Source: an uncultured Ilumatobacter sp. (GTDB taxonomy: Bacteria; Actinomycetota; Acidimicrobiia; Acidimicrobiales; Ilumatobacteraceae). Taken from it: a stretch of DNA of 60,566 nt. The stretch spans positions 1-60,566 of the forward strand of contig CALCXK010000060.1 in the NCBI GenBank assembly GCA_937905835.1. Reading direction: 5' to 3'. The translations under genes were made by a program, and so were the position numbers. Below the pieces are notes generated by a model, which worked only from the letters and a program-made list of their open reading frames with translations, was not told the origin of the DNA and did no database searches. Shown here piece after piece: positions 27,290 to 35,977 of this stretch. The stretch's first letter is position 1. Each line of letters opens with the position of its first letter.

Positions 27290-28072
27290 ATGGCCCGCTT
27301 CCCGTTTTCATCTGCCCTCGTGACTGGCGCCTCTTCCGGGATCGGTGCCGAAATGGCAAAGCAGCTGGGTGAAGCCGGTGTCCCGACGGTGCTGGTGGCA
27401 CGCCGCACCGATCGTCTCCAGGAGATCGCCGATCGGTATGACGGTTTCAGCGTGATCGAGGCCGACCTCGGGACCGACACGGGGGTCGATGCCGTGATGG
27501 GTGCGGTCCGAAGCTCTGACAACCGTATTGATCTCGTGGTGAACAATGCCGGGTTTGGTACGAGCGGACAATTTGCAGATCTCGACCCGGAGCGACTCGC
27601 CGACGAGATTGACCTCAACGTCAAAGCATTGACCAAGATTAGCAATGCTGCACTCGCTGCAATGCGTGAGCGGGCGAGCGGCTATCTCCTCAACGTGTCG
27701 AGCGTTGCTAGCTTCCAGCCGGCCCCTGGTTTGGCGGTCTATGCGGCGACCAAGGCCTATGTGACAAGTCTGACCGAGGCTCTCCACGAGGAGATGCGGG
27801 GAACAGGGGTTCATGTCAGTGCGCTGTGCCCAGGCTTGACGAAAACTGAGTTCCAGGAGCGCAGCAATACCAGTGGATACGAAGCCACCTTCCCGGCCTT
27901 CGCGTGGACCTCGGTCGAATCGGTTGCATCGGCCGGCCTCGATGGCGTGGCCAAGAACCGAGCGACCATTGTTCCCGGAGCGTTGTATAAGGGTCTCGTG
28001 GCGACCAGCAGCGCCGTGCCACGCTCGGTGGCGCGTCGCCTGAGCGCGATTGCCTCCACGATCCGAACCTGA
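27290..28072 (+). CDS. Short-chain dehydrogenase/reductase
   Basis: 260 residues, classical SDR. NAD(P)-binding TGASSGIGAEMA near residue 9, NNAGFG near 87, catalytic Ser in LLNVSSVASF and the YAATK active-site pair. The C-terminal third is hydrophobic/basic as in ketoreductase-type members of the YqjQ/DltE-like group. Substrate unknown. The ATG at 27290 is supported by TACGGT (27278-27283) 6 nt upstream. Confidence 0.88.
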   Translation: MARFPFSSALVTGASSGIGAEMAKQLGEAGVPTVLVARRTDRLQEIADRYDGFSVIEADLGTDTGVDAVMGAVRSSDNRIDLVVNNAGFGTSGQFADLDPERLADEIDLNVKALTKISNAALAAMRERASGYLLNVSSVASFQPAPGLAVYAATKAYVTSLTEALHEEMRGTGVHVSALCPGLTKTEFQERSNTSGYEATFPAFAWTSVESVASAGLDGVAKNRATIVPGALYKGLVATSSAVPRSVARRLSAIASTIRT

Positions 28073-28523
28073 TCATTGATGACGAAGATGTTCAGGCTCG
28101 ACACCCGCCGCTCCTGACAACTCAGCCGACTCGGTGATCATCAGATCGCCGAAAAGCTTCTCAAGCGCCCGGTAGCAATGCAACGTCAGGTCGATGTCGA
28201 TCGAGTTCCGGAACTTACGACTGATCGTCTCGGGCTCGAAGACCTCACGACGGAGCAATGCAAGGATGAGGGGAATGGTCCGTTAACCACACACCAGTTG
28301 GCAGCGATCTCTGCGGAACTCGCCGAGGAACAGCTCGAAGCTTCCGGGATGAAGGGTTTCGACGAAGGCTTCAGACGGGGTCATACGAGTCATGGCGTTC
28401 TCTGGTGTCTGATCGAAATGAGAGGCCGAACAAATTCGTGAGACGGTCTGCCTTGATTCACGTCACGTTCTCGACTGAATTCGCCACCGCAGCTGCTGTG
28501 CTTGCCAATGGCCCTGTGAAAGC
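28073..28523 (-). pseudogene. 451-bp gap with two broken minus-strand frames
   Basis: On the minus strand a 36-residue frame (28393 to 28283, starting MTRMTPSEAFVETLHPGSFE) is followed in another frame by about 69 residues (TIPLILALLRREVF, then TLHCYRALEKLFGDLM) ending at 28073. Amino-acid composition and codon use look protein-like, but the frame changes and no start is shared. I read it as one frameshifted, decayed gene. The family is not identified. No other feature was seen in the gap. Confidence 0.35.
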
Positions 28524-31370
28524 ATGGCGCTGATGAACGTTGCAGCCCTGGAGATGTCACTGAGGTCGGCCGGCTTCCGCGGGAGCGTCGAGCACGATGC
28601 CGCCGCTCGCGTCGTCTATGGGACTGACAACTCTGTGTATCAACTGCAGCCGGCCGGCGTCGTCGTTCCGACGTCGATCGACGACCTTGCAGTGATTGCC
28701 AGGGTCAACCACGAGCTTGAGACACCATTCGCCCTGGTCGCACGCGGTGGGGGAACGGGAACCAACGGGCAGTCACTCACCAACGGTTTGGTCATTGATA
28801 CGCGGCGCATGATGAACCGGATCATCTCGATTGATCCCGACGCGCAAGTTGCTGTGGTACAGCCGGGCGTCGTGCTCGGTCAACTCAATGCTGCACTCAA
28901 GCCGCACGGCTTGTTCTTTGCTCCGCACGTTTCGACGGGCTCGCGAGCAACTATCGGCGGCATGGTTTCGACCGATGCCGCCGGCAAGGGTTCGCTCGTC
29001 TATGGCCGCACGAACAATCACGTGGTCGGTCTCGAAGCGGTGTTGGCCGACGGCACACCTTGGAGTGTTGGCAAGGGGACCAACCCCGCGGTCGATCGCT
29101 TGGGGCAACAGGCCGATCGTCTCGGTGAGCTGCATCGCCTGGTCCTCGAGGCGACGACGGGCCTGAATCCCGACGCCTTCCCCGACGTGCCGCGAGGGTT
29201 CTCCGGCTACAACCTTGTCGACGCGACTGCCGGGCCGGGCGTCGACTTCACAAAGATCCTTACCGGCTCGGAAGGCACGTTGGCGCTGCTGGGTCAGATC
29301 ACCGTGCACCTCGAACCACTCACTCGACAACCGCATCTTGTGGTGATCGCCTATCCACGTTTCGAGGACGCCGTCCGCGACTCGAATCGGTTGAAGGTGA
29401 CCGCACCGATCGCCATCGAGTGCCTCGACGGGCGGACCATCTCGTTGGCGACGGCATCACCAGCGTTCCCCAGGTTGGCGTCGCTGCTGGGGGCGTCCTT
29501 CGACGCGTCGGGATCTCTGTTGCTCATGGAGTTCGACGGCCGTGGCGGCATCGATGAACTGCAGTATCTACTCGCCGCGGTATCGGGTTCGACAGCGACT
29601 GCGGTGGCGACCACGTCCGACGCCGCTGACATTGCGGCGGTCTGGAAGGTCCGTGCCGACGCTGTTGGTTTGCTTGGTCAGGCTGTCGACGGCAGGCGTT
29701 CGGTCGCGTTTGTCGAAGACTGTGCGGTGCCGCCGCACCGTCTCGAGGAGTTCGTTGCTGCCTACCGCAGCCTGCTTGACTCCCATGGCTTGAGCTACGG
29801 CATGTTCGGTCATGCCGACGTCGGGTGCATCCACGTCCGACCCGCCCTCGACCTCTACGACGAGTCGCACGAGCGGCTGCTGCGAACGATCTCCGACGAG
29901 GTGCATGCGCTTGTCGCAAGCTTCGGCGGGGTGCTGTGGGGTGAGCACGGTCGTGGCTTCCGTGGCGAATACCTCGACCTCGATGACGACACCGTCTGGC
30001 GGATGCGGCTGATCAAGACAGCGTTCGATCCACGCAACATCTTGAATCCGGGAAAGCTCTATGCACCATTGGAAGGTGCACCGCCGATCAAGAAGATCGA
30101 TGAAGTTCCGCTGCGGGTCCACAGCGACCGGTCCGTTCCGGTCGCTGATCGACAGGAGTTCGACAGCGCCTTCGGCTGCAACGGGAACGGCATTTGCCAT
30201 CATTGGGGCGAGGCCGAAGTGATGTGCCCGTCGTACAAGGTGACCTTGGATCCGCGGCTTTCGCCGAAGGGCCGGGCGGATCTGGTGCGCGGCTGGCTCG
30301 CGGACCCCGATGACCATGACCTGGCCGACGATGTCGCCGACTCGATGCGCCAATGTCTGTCGTGTGGAGCATGCACGGGGCGCTGCCCGGTTCAGGTGGA
30401 TATCCCGGAATTGAAATCGCGCTTCCTCGAACGTCACCCGGAGGGCCGCTGGCGGGAGCGAGTCCGAGACGGATTGTTGAGTCGGTCCGAGTCATTGGTG
30501 CCAATGGTGCAGGCTGTCGCCCAAGTGGCCGGTCCGCTGCAACGACTGGCCAGGCCGATCTTTGAAAAAGCCCTTGGCATCGTTGACCTGCCCCGTATTC
30601 CGACTGGCTCGTTGCGCGCTCGGCTTGCCGATCACGATGTCCGCGTTGTCGACGGTTCAAATGGTGCCGGCAACGCGACGGTCATCGTGCTGCCGGATGT
30701 ATTCACGGCGTATATCGACCCCGATGTGCTCGGCGCAACGATCGACGTGCTTCGTGCTGTGGGGGAGCGGCCCGCGCTTGCTCCGTTCCTGCCGTCGGGC
30801 AAGTTCGATCACGTCAAAGGCAGGCGCCGAAGATTCACTCAGGCGGTTGTACGGCAACGCGAGTTGATCGAACGGCTCGCACGTCACGATGTGCCACTCG
30901 TGATCATCGAACCGGCAGTAGCGCTCCTGGGTGCGCACGAGTACGCCGCAATCGACTCGTCGTTCCCGAGTGGAGCGACGACGTCACTCGCAGAGTTTCT
31001 GGCACCTCGGCTTGCGGCGTTGCCGGCCGCGGCCGGGCGTGGCAACAAGGGGGCCGTGCAACTGTTCGGTCACTGCACCGAAGTCAGCCTTGCCCCGGAG
31101 TGGATGGACGTCTACCGCTCCATGCTCGAAGCAGCGGGCTTCGACGTGCAGACCGAAGCGACGACGTGCTGCGGAATGGCGGGCGTCTTCGGGCATGAAG
31201 CCGAGAGTCAAGAGATGTCGACCGCACTGTTCAACATGGGCTGGCGGCCGAAGCTGGAATCAGGGGGTCCGGTGTACCGATGCGCTAGCGGCTACTCGTG
31301 CCGGAGCCAGGCGAAACGGTTCGGCCACACGCTGACCCATCCGGTTCAGGTGCTCGCCGCCGCGCTGTAG
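28524..31370 (+). CDS. FAD-linked oxidase / Fe-S dehydrogenase fusion (D-2-hydroxyacid dehydrogenase, YdiJ-like)
   Basis: 948 residues. N-terminal PCMH-type FAD domain (about 1-230) with GVVVPTSIDDLAVIAR, RGGGTGTNGQSL and IGGMVSTDAAGKGS. Then the FAD-oxidase C-terminal domain with the H-rich FGHADVGCIHVRP and LWGEHGRGFRGEY. Then a ferredoxin-like segment with CNGNGICHHWGEAEVMCPSY and CLSCGACTGRCP, and a cysteine-rich CCG module (TTCCGMAGVFGHE). This order matches bacterial D-lactate/D-2-hydroxyglutarate dehydrogenases of the YdiJ/GlcD-GlpC fusion type. It likely oxidises a D-2-hydroxyacid and passes electrons to a quinone or cytochrome. ATG 28524 or 28533 may start it. Confidence 0.88.
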   Translation: MALMNVAALEMSLRSAGFRGSVEHDAAARVVYGTDNSVYQLQPAGVVVPTSIDDLAVIARVNHELETPFALVARGGGTGTNGQSLTNGLVIDTRRMMNRIISIDPDAQVAVVQPGVVLGQLNAALKPHGLFFAPHVSTGSRATIGGMVSTDAAGKGSLVYGRTNNHVVGLEAVLADGTPWSVGKGTNPAVDRLGQQADRLGELHRLVLEATTGLNPDAFPDVPRGFSGYNLVDATAGPGVDFTKILTGSEGTLALLGQITVHLEPLTRQPHLVVIAYPRFEDAVRDSNRLKVTAPIAIECLDGRTISLATASPAFPRLASLLGASFDASGSLLLMEFDGRGGIDELQYLLAAVSGSTATAVATTSDAADIAAVWKVRADAVGLLGQAVDGRRSVAFVEDCAVPPHRLEEFVAAYRSLLDSHGLSYGMFGHADVGCIHVRPALDLYDESHERLLRTISDEVHALVASFGGVLWGEHGRGFRGEYLDLDDDTVWRMRLIKTAFDPRNILNPGKLYAPLEGAPPIKKIDEVPLRVHSDRSVPVADRQEFDSAFGCNGNGICHHWGEAEVMCPSYKVTLDPRLSPKGRADLVRGWLADPDDHDLADDVADSMRQCLSCGACTGRCPVQVDIPELKSRFLERHPEGRWRERVRDGLLSRSESLVPMVQAVAQVAGPLQRLARPIFEKALGIVDLPRIPTGSLRARLADHDVRVVDGSNGAGNATVIVLPDVFTAYIDPDVLGATIDVLRAVGERPALAPFLPSGKFDHVKGRRRRFTQAVVRQRELIERLARHDVPLVIIEPAVALLGAHEYAAIDSSFPSGATTSLAEFLAPRLAALPAAAGRGNKGAVQLFGHCTEVSLAPEWMDVYRSMLEAAGFDVQTEATTCCGMAGVFGHEAESQEMSTALFNMGWRPKLESGGPVYRCASGYSCRSQAKRFGHTLTHPVQVLAAAL

Positions 31371-31374
31371 ATCG

Positions 31375-31467
31375 TCAGGAGACGCGTTGCTGGTGGCGAA
31401 TGCCTGCGCAGAGCAGTTCGAGCATGTGATCGAACGTGTCGTCGATGTCGAGATTGTGGGGGCGTCC
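31375..31467 (-). pseudogene. C-terminal remnant of a TetR-type regulator
   Basis: The minus-strand frame ending at 31375 reads GRPHNLDIDDTFDHMLELLCAGI and ends in a stop, a form typical of TetR-family C-termini. Upstream the frame is not continuous. Another frame around 31610-31740 (AALVAAAVRQNIVIQQLKLN) also looks coding. I infer a decayed regulator gene filling most of the 411-bp gap 31371-31781; no intact gene is seen there. Confidence 0.35.
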
Positions 31468-31781
31468 GTTGGCGCAGGGTTTCAGAAGTCATGAGCAGGT
31501 TTGAACCTGTAACAGTTGCGTGAGGCTCACTTCGCCCGGCAGTCATATCGGTCATATTGATTTCGAGCCTCAGGGTCAAGCGTGCAGCGCAGAGACGCCG
31601 GCGTGTGACCGGCCCCGAAACGCCGTCGACCAGGAGCTCGGGCGTACCGATGTCTCCGAACAGTTTGTTGAGCTTGAGCTGCTGGATCACGATGTTCTGC
31701 CGCACGGCTGCAGCTACGAGGGCTGCGTCGGCGCAGCCTCGTCAGGCCGGAGGACGGCAACCGATTGATTCGCGGTTGTGA

Positions 31782-32243
31782 TCAGGCGCGCAGGGCAACA
31801 AGGTACTGTCCGCCGCCCTCTTGTATGTCGCTGGTCAGCGTGAGGCCAGGCTCCAGACGGCTGATTCGATCGATCAGCCATGCCGCCGTTGTATCGGCGT
31901 CAGCTGCGGTCGGGCAGCGGCAGAAGATCTCTCGCCCGCCCTTCGCAGCGAGCCTGTCGACGGTCGCGATGATTGCAACCGGGTCGATCGTGAAGAGCTG
32001 CTCGTTCCATGCAACGACCGCCGCGATGTTCCCCTTGCCGGTGTTACACCCACGATGGGCGAGGCGTTCGTGGAGATCGGTCGAGCCCTTTGACTTCCCC
32101 TTCTTCTTTGCCTTCCGATCCGTCATCCGTGCATCGACGCTCGGCCCGCGATCATCGTTGACCGACATACCCGGATCGACCGAGTCGTCGCATAACCAGC
32201 AACGCCAATTGTCTTGCTCACCGATGTCTTCAACTCGTGCCAT
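31782..32243 (-). CDS. Small HNH-like zinc-finger protein
   Basis: 153 residues from the ATG at 32243. The N-terminal part resembles an HNH nuclease core: CWLCDDSVDPGMSV, then basic KAKKKGKSKG, then LAHRGCNTGKGN. The expected DH pair is not obvious (it reads DD), so catalysis is uncertain. The C-terminal part (about 80-150) is an unrecognised alpha/beta region. The start is chosen because TACATT (32250-32255, minus) lies 6 nt upstream and the longer frame would translate the adjacent hairpin. Confidence 0.55.
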   Translation of the reverse strand: MARVEDIGEQDNWRCWLCDDSVDPGMSVNDDRGPSVDARMTDRKAKKKGKSKGSTDLHERLAHRGCNTGKGNIAAVVAWNEQLFTIDPVAIIATVDRLAAKGGREIFCRCPTAADADTTAAWLIDRISRLEPGLTLTSDIQEGGGQYLVALRA

Positions 32244-32252
32244 GGTTGGAAT

Positions 32253-32293
32253 GTAGGCGGTCACACTGTGTCAGGCACAGTGTGACCGCCTAC
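32253..32293 (-). terminator. Perfect 18-bp hairpin between eno and the HNH-like gene (REP-like)
   Basis: GTAGGCGGTCACACTGTG (32253-32270) and its exact complement (32276-32293) flank the loop TCAGG. One arm covers the eno stop codon and the other overlaps the -10 box of the HNH-like gene. It should end eno transcription. Its core matches the hairpin at 53112-53140. Confidence 0.8.
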
Positions 32294-33573
32294 TTGCGCA
32301 GTGGAGCAAGGGCGTCCAGGCCGCGGTATGTAGCGGCTTCGCCCAGGTCGGCTTCGATGCGGAGCAGCTGGTTGTACTTCGCGACACGGTCGGAGCGGCA
32401 CGGTGCGCCGGTTTTGATCTGGCCACAGTTAGTCGCGACGGCAAGGTCAGCGATGGTGGCGTCTTCGGTCTCACCGGAGCGATGGCTCATCACCGAGGTG
32501 TAGCCGTGGCGGGTTGCGAGCTGCACGGTGTCGAGTGTCTCGGTCAGCGAGCCGATCTGATTGACCTTGATGAGGATCGAGTTCGCGACGTCGGTGTCGA
32601 TACCTCGCTGTAGCCGAACGGAGTTCGTGACGAACAGGTCGTCGCCCACGAGCTGAGTCTTGTCGCCGATGGACGCGGTGAGCTTTGCCCAGCCGTCCCA
32701 GTCGTTTTCGTCCATGGCGTCTTCGAGCGACACGATCGGGTACTTGTTGACCATCTCGGTCCAGTAGTCAGCCATCTCGGCGGGGGAGAGGATCTTGCGC
32801 TCATGGGCGAGGTGGTACGCACCGTCTTTGAAGATCTCCGATACGGCTGGGTCGAGTGCGATCGCGATGTCAACGCCTGGGGTAAAGCCAGCCTTCTCGA
32901 TGGCTTCCATCAGTGTGGTGATCGCCTCTTCGTTGGACGAGAGGTTGGGGGCGAAGCCGCCCTCGTCACCGACGGCCGTCGAGAGACCGCGGTCGGACAG
33001 AACCTTCTTGAGAACGTGGTACGTCTCGGTGCCCCAACGGAGCGCTTCAGAGAACGATGGTGCGCCGACCGGCATCACCATGAACTCCTGGAAGTCGATC
33101 GAGTTGTCGGCGTGGCTGCCGCCGTTGATGACGTTCATCATCGGAACCGGAAGAACATTGGCGTTTGGGCCACCGACGTACCTGTAGAGCGGCACGTCGA
33201 GTTCGATCGCTACAGCCTTCGCAATGGCGAGGCTCACACCGAGGATCGCGTTGGCCCCGAAATGAGCCTTGTTGTCGGTGCCGTCGAGGTCGAGCATGAC
33301 GCGGTCGAGTAAGCGCTGATCGACTGCGTCCATACCGACGAGGGCGTCAGCAATTTCGCTGTTGACGTGGCCGACGGCCCGCAGGACTCCCTTGCCCATG
33401 TACCGGTCGCCGCCGTCACGGAGCTCGACCGCTTCGTGCTCGCCGGTCGAGGCGCCGGAGGGAACCGCAGCGCGTCCCACCGAGCCCGAGTCCAATTCGA
33501 CTTCAACCTCGACTGTGGGGTTGCCACGCGAATCGAGGATCTCACGGCCGACGATGTTCAGAATTTCACTCAT
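32290..33573 (-). CDS. eno: Enolase
   Basis: Converts 2-phosphoglycerate to phosphoenolpyruvate. 427 residues, normal. It begins ILNIVGREILDSRGNPTVEVEV and has VGDEGGFAPNL, SLEDAMDENDWDGW, the metal-site QLVGDDLFVTN and SHRSGETEDATIADLAVA. TAAGGT (33583-33588, minus) is 9 nt before the ATG, fitting a leaderless transcript. A perfect hairpin overlaps its stop codon. Confidence 0.97.
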   Translation of the reverse strand: MSEILNIVGREILDSRGNPTVEVEVELDSGSVGRAAVPSGASTGEHEAVELRDGGDRYMGKGVLRAVGHVNSEIADALVGMDAVDQRLLDRVMLDLDGTDNKAHFGANAILGVSLAIAKAVAIELDVPLYRYVGGPNANVLPVPMMNVINGGSHADNSIDFQEFMVMPVGAPSFSEALRWGTETYHVLKKVLSDRGLSTAVGDEGGFAPNLSSNEEAITTLMEAIEKAGFTPGVDIAIALDPAVSEIFKDGAYHLAHERKILSPAEMADYWTEMVNKYPIVSLEDAMDENDWDGWAKLTASIGDKTQLVGDDLFVTNSVRLQRGIDTDVANSILIKVNQIGSLTETLDTVQLATRHGYTSVMSHRSGETEDATIADLAVATNCGQIKTGAPCRSDRVAKYNQLLRIEADLGEAATYRGLDALAPLRK

Positions 33574-34010
33574 ACGTCGATCACCTTAGAGGGTCGATCA
33601 CGGAGGCGGACAGCGCACCTGCGTCGCGCCGAAACAAGGTGGTCGAGGGCGAACAGCCGCCTCAGAAGAACCCGACGTGGCGGTGCAAGACCAAGATGCG
33701 CAGGAGATCCCAATCGCTGATTTTGGCTGGTCGGGCGGCGACTCACCGGTTTTTCGTGACGTGCGGCAAGAAATCCTCATGGTGGCGCTGAAATTTGTCG
33801 ATGAAACCGCACGGAACCACAGGCGAGCGAAGAGATTCGCTTTGTCATGGTGCCAATGTCCGCGCCGATCGCTCCCCTGGCGGCGCCTCCCCGGCACGGA
33901 CGTGAGATCTCGTTCTGGTGGTCTTCATCGTCGCAGCCACGGTTGCAGTCAGCTCTCTGTCGGTCCGACTCAACTGGCTCATCTGACACCCGACTTCTCG
34001 GGAACTGACT
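33574..34010. other. 437-bp intergenic region upstream of eno
   Basis: Apart from the eno -10 box at 33583-33588, I see no convincing gene on either strand; the open frames lack start signals, homology or consistent codon bias. A small 5-bp hairpin CCCGA/TCGGG with loop CTTC (33989-34002) lies 9 nt past the mazG stop codon and may mark the end of that transcript. Confidence 0.4.
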
Positions 34011-35462
34011 TCAGCGCGCGTTGCGCTTGACTTCGTCCCAGAGCGCGTCAAGCGTGACGAGGTCGGCGGCCTTCAGATCAATGGATCTTGAAGCGGCCAA
34101 AGCCTCGACGCCCTCAAACCGTGCGCGGAACTTGTCGGTTGCGGCACGGAGTGCCAGCTCGGCATCGATCTTGAGGTGCCGCGCCACGTTGACGACGGCG
34201 AACAGTAGATCACCGAGCTCGAGTTCTGTTGCAGCGGCGTTCGTTTCGGCCATTGCTTCGGCCAGCTCAGCGGTCTCTTCGATGATCTTCGGGAATGCGC
34301 CAGCGACGTCGGGCCAGTCGAACCCGACCTTGGAGGCCTTCCGGCCGACTTTTTGGGCATAGGCCAGCGATGGCAGCGATCGTGGAATTCCTTCGAAGAT
34401 CGATGTCCGGCCCTTCTCGGCCTTCTTGATCTCGTCCCAGTTCTCGAGCACGGTGCTGGCGTCGTCAGCGACGATGTCGCCGAACACGTGCGGATGGCGT
34501 CGGACCAGCTTGTCATGGATCCCCTGCGTCACGTCGGCGATCGTGAAGCGGCCCTCCTGCTCGGCGATGGTCGCGTGGAACTCGATCTGGAACAGCAGGT
34601 CGCCGAGTTCTTCGATCAGGTCGTCGTCGCTCGACGGCTCGTCGGGGTCAAGGGCATGCAGTGCATCGACGACCTCGTAGGTCTCCTCGAGTAGAAACGG
34701 AATGAGCGTCTCGTGTGTCTGTTCGATGTCCCACGGGCACTGCTCGCGCAACCTGCGAGTGAGCTCGTGGAATCGGACGTAGCCCTGGCCGACCGGCACG
34801 GCCAACTGAGGTATGTAGATCGACGTCAGATGGTCCGCTTCGATCGTCTGATCAAGTTGGGCCCAGGTCGTCTCCACAATGAGTTCGGCGTTGGTGCCAA
34901 GCGCATGCAGAATCGTGACCGGTTCGTCGCCCTCAGCGTTTTCGACGGCCAGCTTGATCTCGTTGAGGACCCAGTTGGCGTGCGTGTGCGCGACGAGCAT
35001 CGGCCCGCGCTCGCCGGCCGCAGCAGTGGTGAACTCGTGGCCGTCGACGAGGCGTACGCCAGCTTCGACTGGGTCGATCCCGAGCCGGGCCCATGCCACG
35101 TCGAGGAACGACATGGCGGGAAGAACGTCAAGTTCGATTGTTCCTGCAGCGGCCTGTTCACGTAGGTAGCGGACAGTGCGTTCGAGGACGAGCGGCGAAC
35201 CTGGAACGGCGTAGAGCACCTCGCCGTATTCACTCGTCGCGGCTGTCAGCCGGTTGGCGATTTCGATGTAGACCTCGTCGAACGTGTCGGCTGTCTCGTA
35301 CAGATCGTCGTGTGAGACGGCGTCGGGCACGAGATGTGCGGACGGATGGATTGATGTGCGGAGATGGCGGTGCTTGATCCGCTCGATGGTGGCGAGCGTC
35401 TCGGTGGTGACGTGGCTGGCGCCTCCGGGCCCGAGACCGACGACGACGATGCGACCGGGCAT
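34011..35462 (-). CDS. mazG: Fusion of tetrapyrrole-methylase domain and MazG nucleoside triphosphate pyrophosphohydrolase
   Basis: 483 residues. The N-terminal part (about 1-225) has a SAM-methylase fold beginning IVVVGLGPGGASHVT and the C-terminal part has two MazG units. The first holds LLEETYEVVDAL and EELGDLLFQIEF (the ExxE..ExxD metal site); the second holds IEETAELAEAM and LELGDLLFAVVN. This is the YabN-like layout. It hydrolyses noncanonical or excess NTPs, a house-cleaning role. It follows the small lipoprotein gene by 14 nt in the rplY-pth-mfd unit. Confidence 0.92.
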   Translation of the reverse strand: MPGRIVVVGLGPGGASHVTTETLATIERIKHRHLRTSIHPSAHLVPDAVSHDDLYETADTFDEVYIEIANRLTAATSEYGEVLYAVPGSPLVLERTVRYLREQAAAGTIELDVLPAMSFLDVAWARLGIDPVEAGVRLVDGHEFTTAAAGERGPMLVAHTHANWVLNEIKLAVENAEGDEPVTILHALGTNAELIVETTWAQLDQTIEADHLTSIYIPQLAVPVGQGYVRFHELTRRLREQCPWDIEQTHETLIPFLLEETYEVVDALHALDPDEPSSDDDLIEELGDLLFQIEFHATIAEQEGRFTIADVTQGIHDKLVRRHPHVFGDIVADDASTVLENWDEIKKAEKGRTSIFEGIPRSLPSLAYAQKVGRKASKVGFDWPDVAGAFPKIIEETAELAEAMAETNAAATELELGDLLFAVVNVARHLKIDAELALRAATDKFRARFEGVEALAASRSIDLKAADLVTLDALWDEVKRNAR

Positions 35463-35476
35463 GTGCAGAGTTCGGT

Positions 35477-35977
35477 TCAGCCGAGCGCGACGACGGCGCT
35501 GGTTGCGCTGTCGAAGGTGCCGATCCGAGGATCGATGTAGAGGTCGGCGGCATCGATTGCCTCGAACTGCGCCTGAGCACCGTTCGGCAGAGCGCTGACG
35601 ATCGTCAAATGGGCCTGTGCGTCGACCAGTAGATCGCGGACATCGTCGGTCGCTTCGAGGAATGTCGGCAAGTTGCCGGCGAGGCTCTGTGTGGCGGCAA
35701 CGCGATCGGCATCGGTGATTTCGATACCCTGCTCGTCGAAGTAATCGTTGAGCGCAGCGGCGAGGATCAACGTGCTCGTTACAGATCGGATGATGCCGAG
35801 GTCGGTGGTTGATTCTTCGGGGATGCCGATGGCATCGATGATGCTGCTCAGATCCTCGTGCGAGTACTCGATGTCGTTGATGCGCGCGGCGACGTTGTTG
35901 TCAGTGAACGTGGTGCAACCTGCAGTAAGCGAGGCGGCAGCCAACGGGAGCAGGATCGTCAACAGTCGGCGCTTCAC
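35477..35977 (-). CDS. Short SurA-N-like lipoprotein
   Basis: 166 residues from the GTG at 35977, which overlaps the mfd stop (GTGA). A lipoprotein signal is clear: VKRRLLTILLPLAAASLTAGC, cleavage before C21. The mature part (VAARINDIEYSHEDL...) resembles the N-terminal helical domain of SurA/PrsA chaperones, but no PPIase domain follows. It is probably anchored outside the membrane and may help protein folding. The neighbourhood mfd-SurA-mazG is common in actinobacteria. Confidence 0.65.
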   Translation of the reverse strand: MKRRLLTILLPLAAASLTAGCTTFTDNNVAARINDIEYSHEDLSSIIDAIGIPEESTTDLGIIRSVTSTLILAAALNDYFDEQGIEITDADRVAATQSLAGNLPTFLEATDDVRDLLVDAQAHLTIVSALPNGAQAQFEAIDAADLYIDPRIGTFDSATSAVVALG

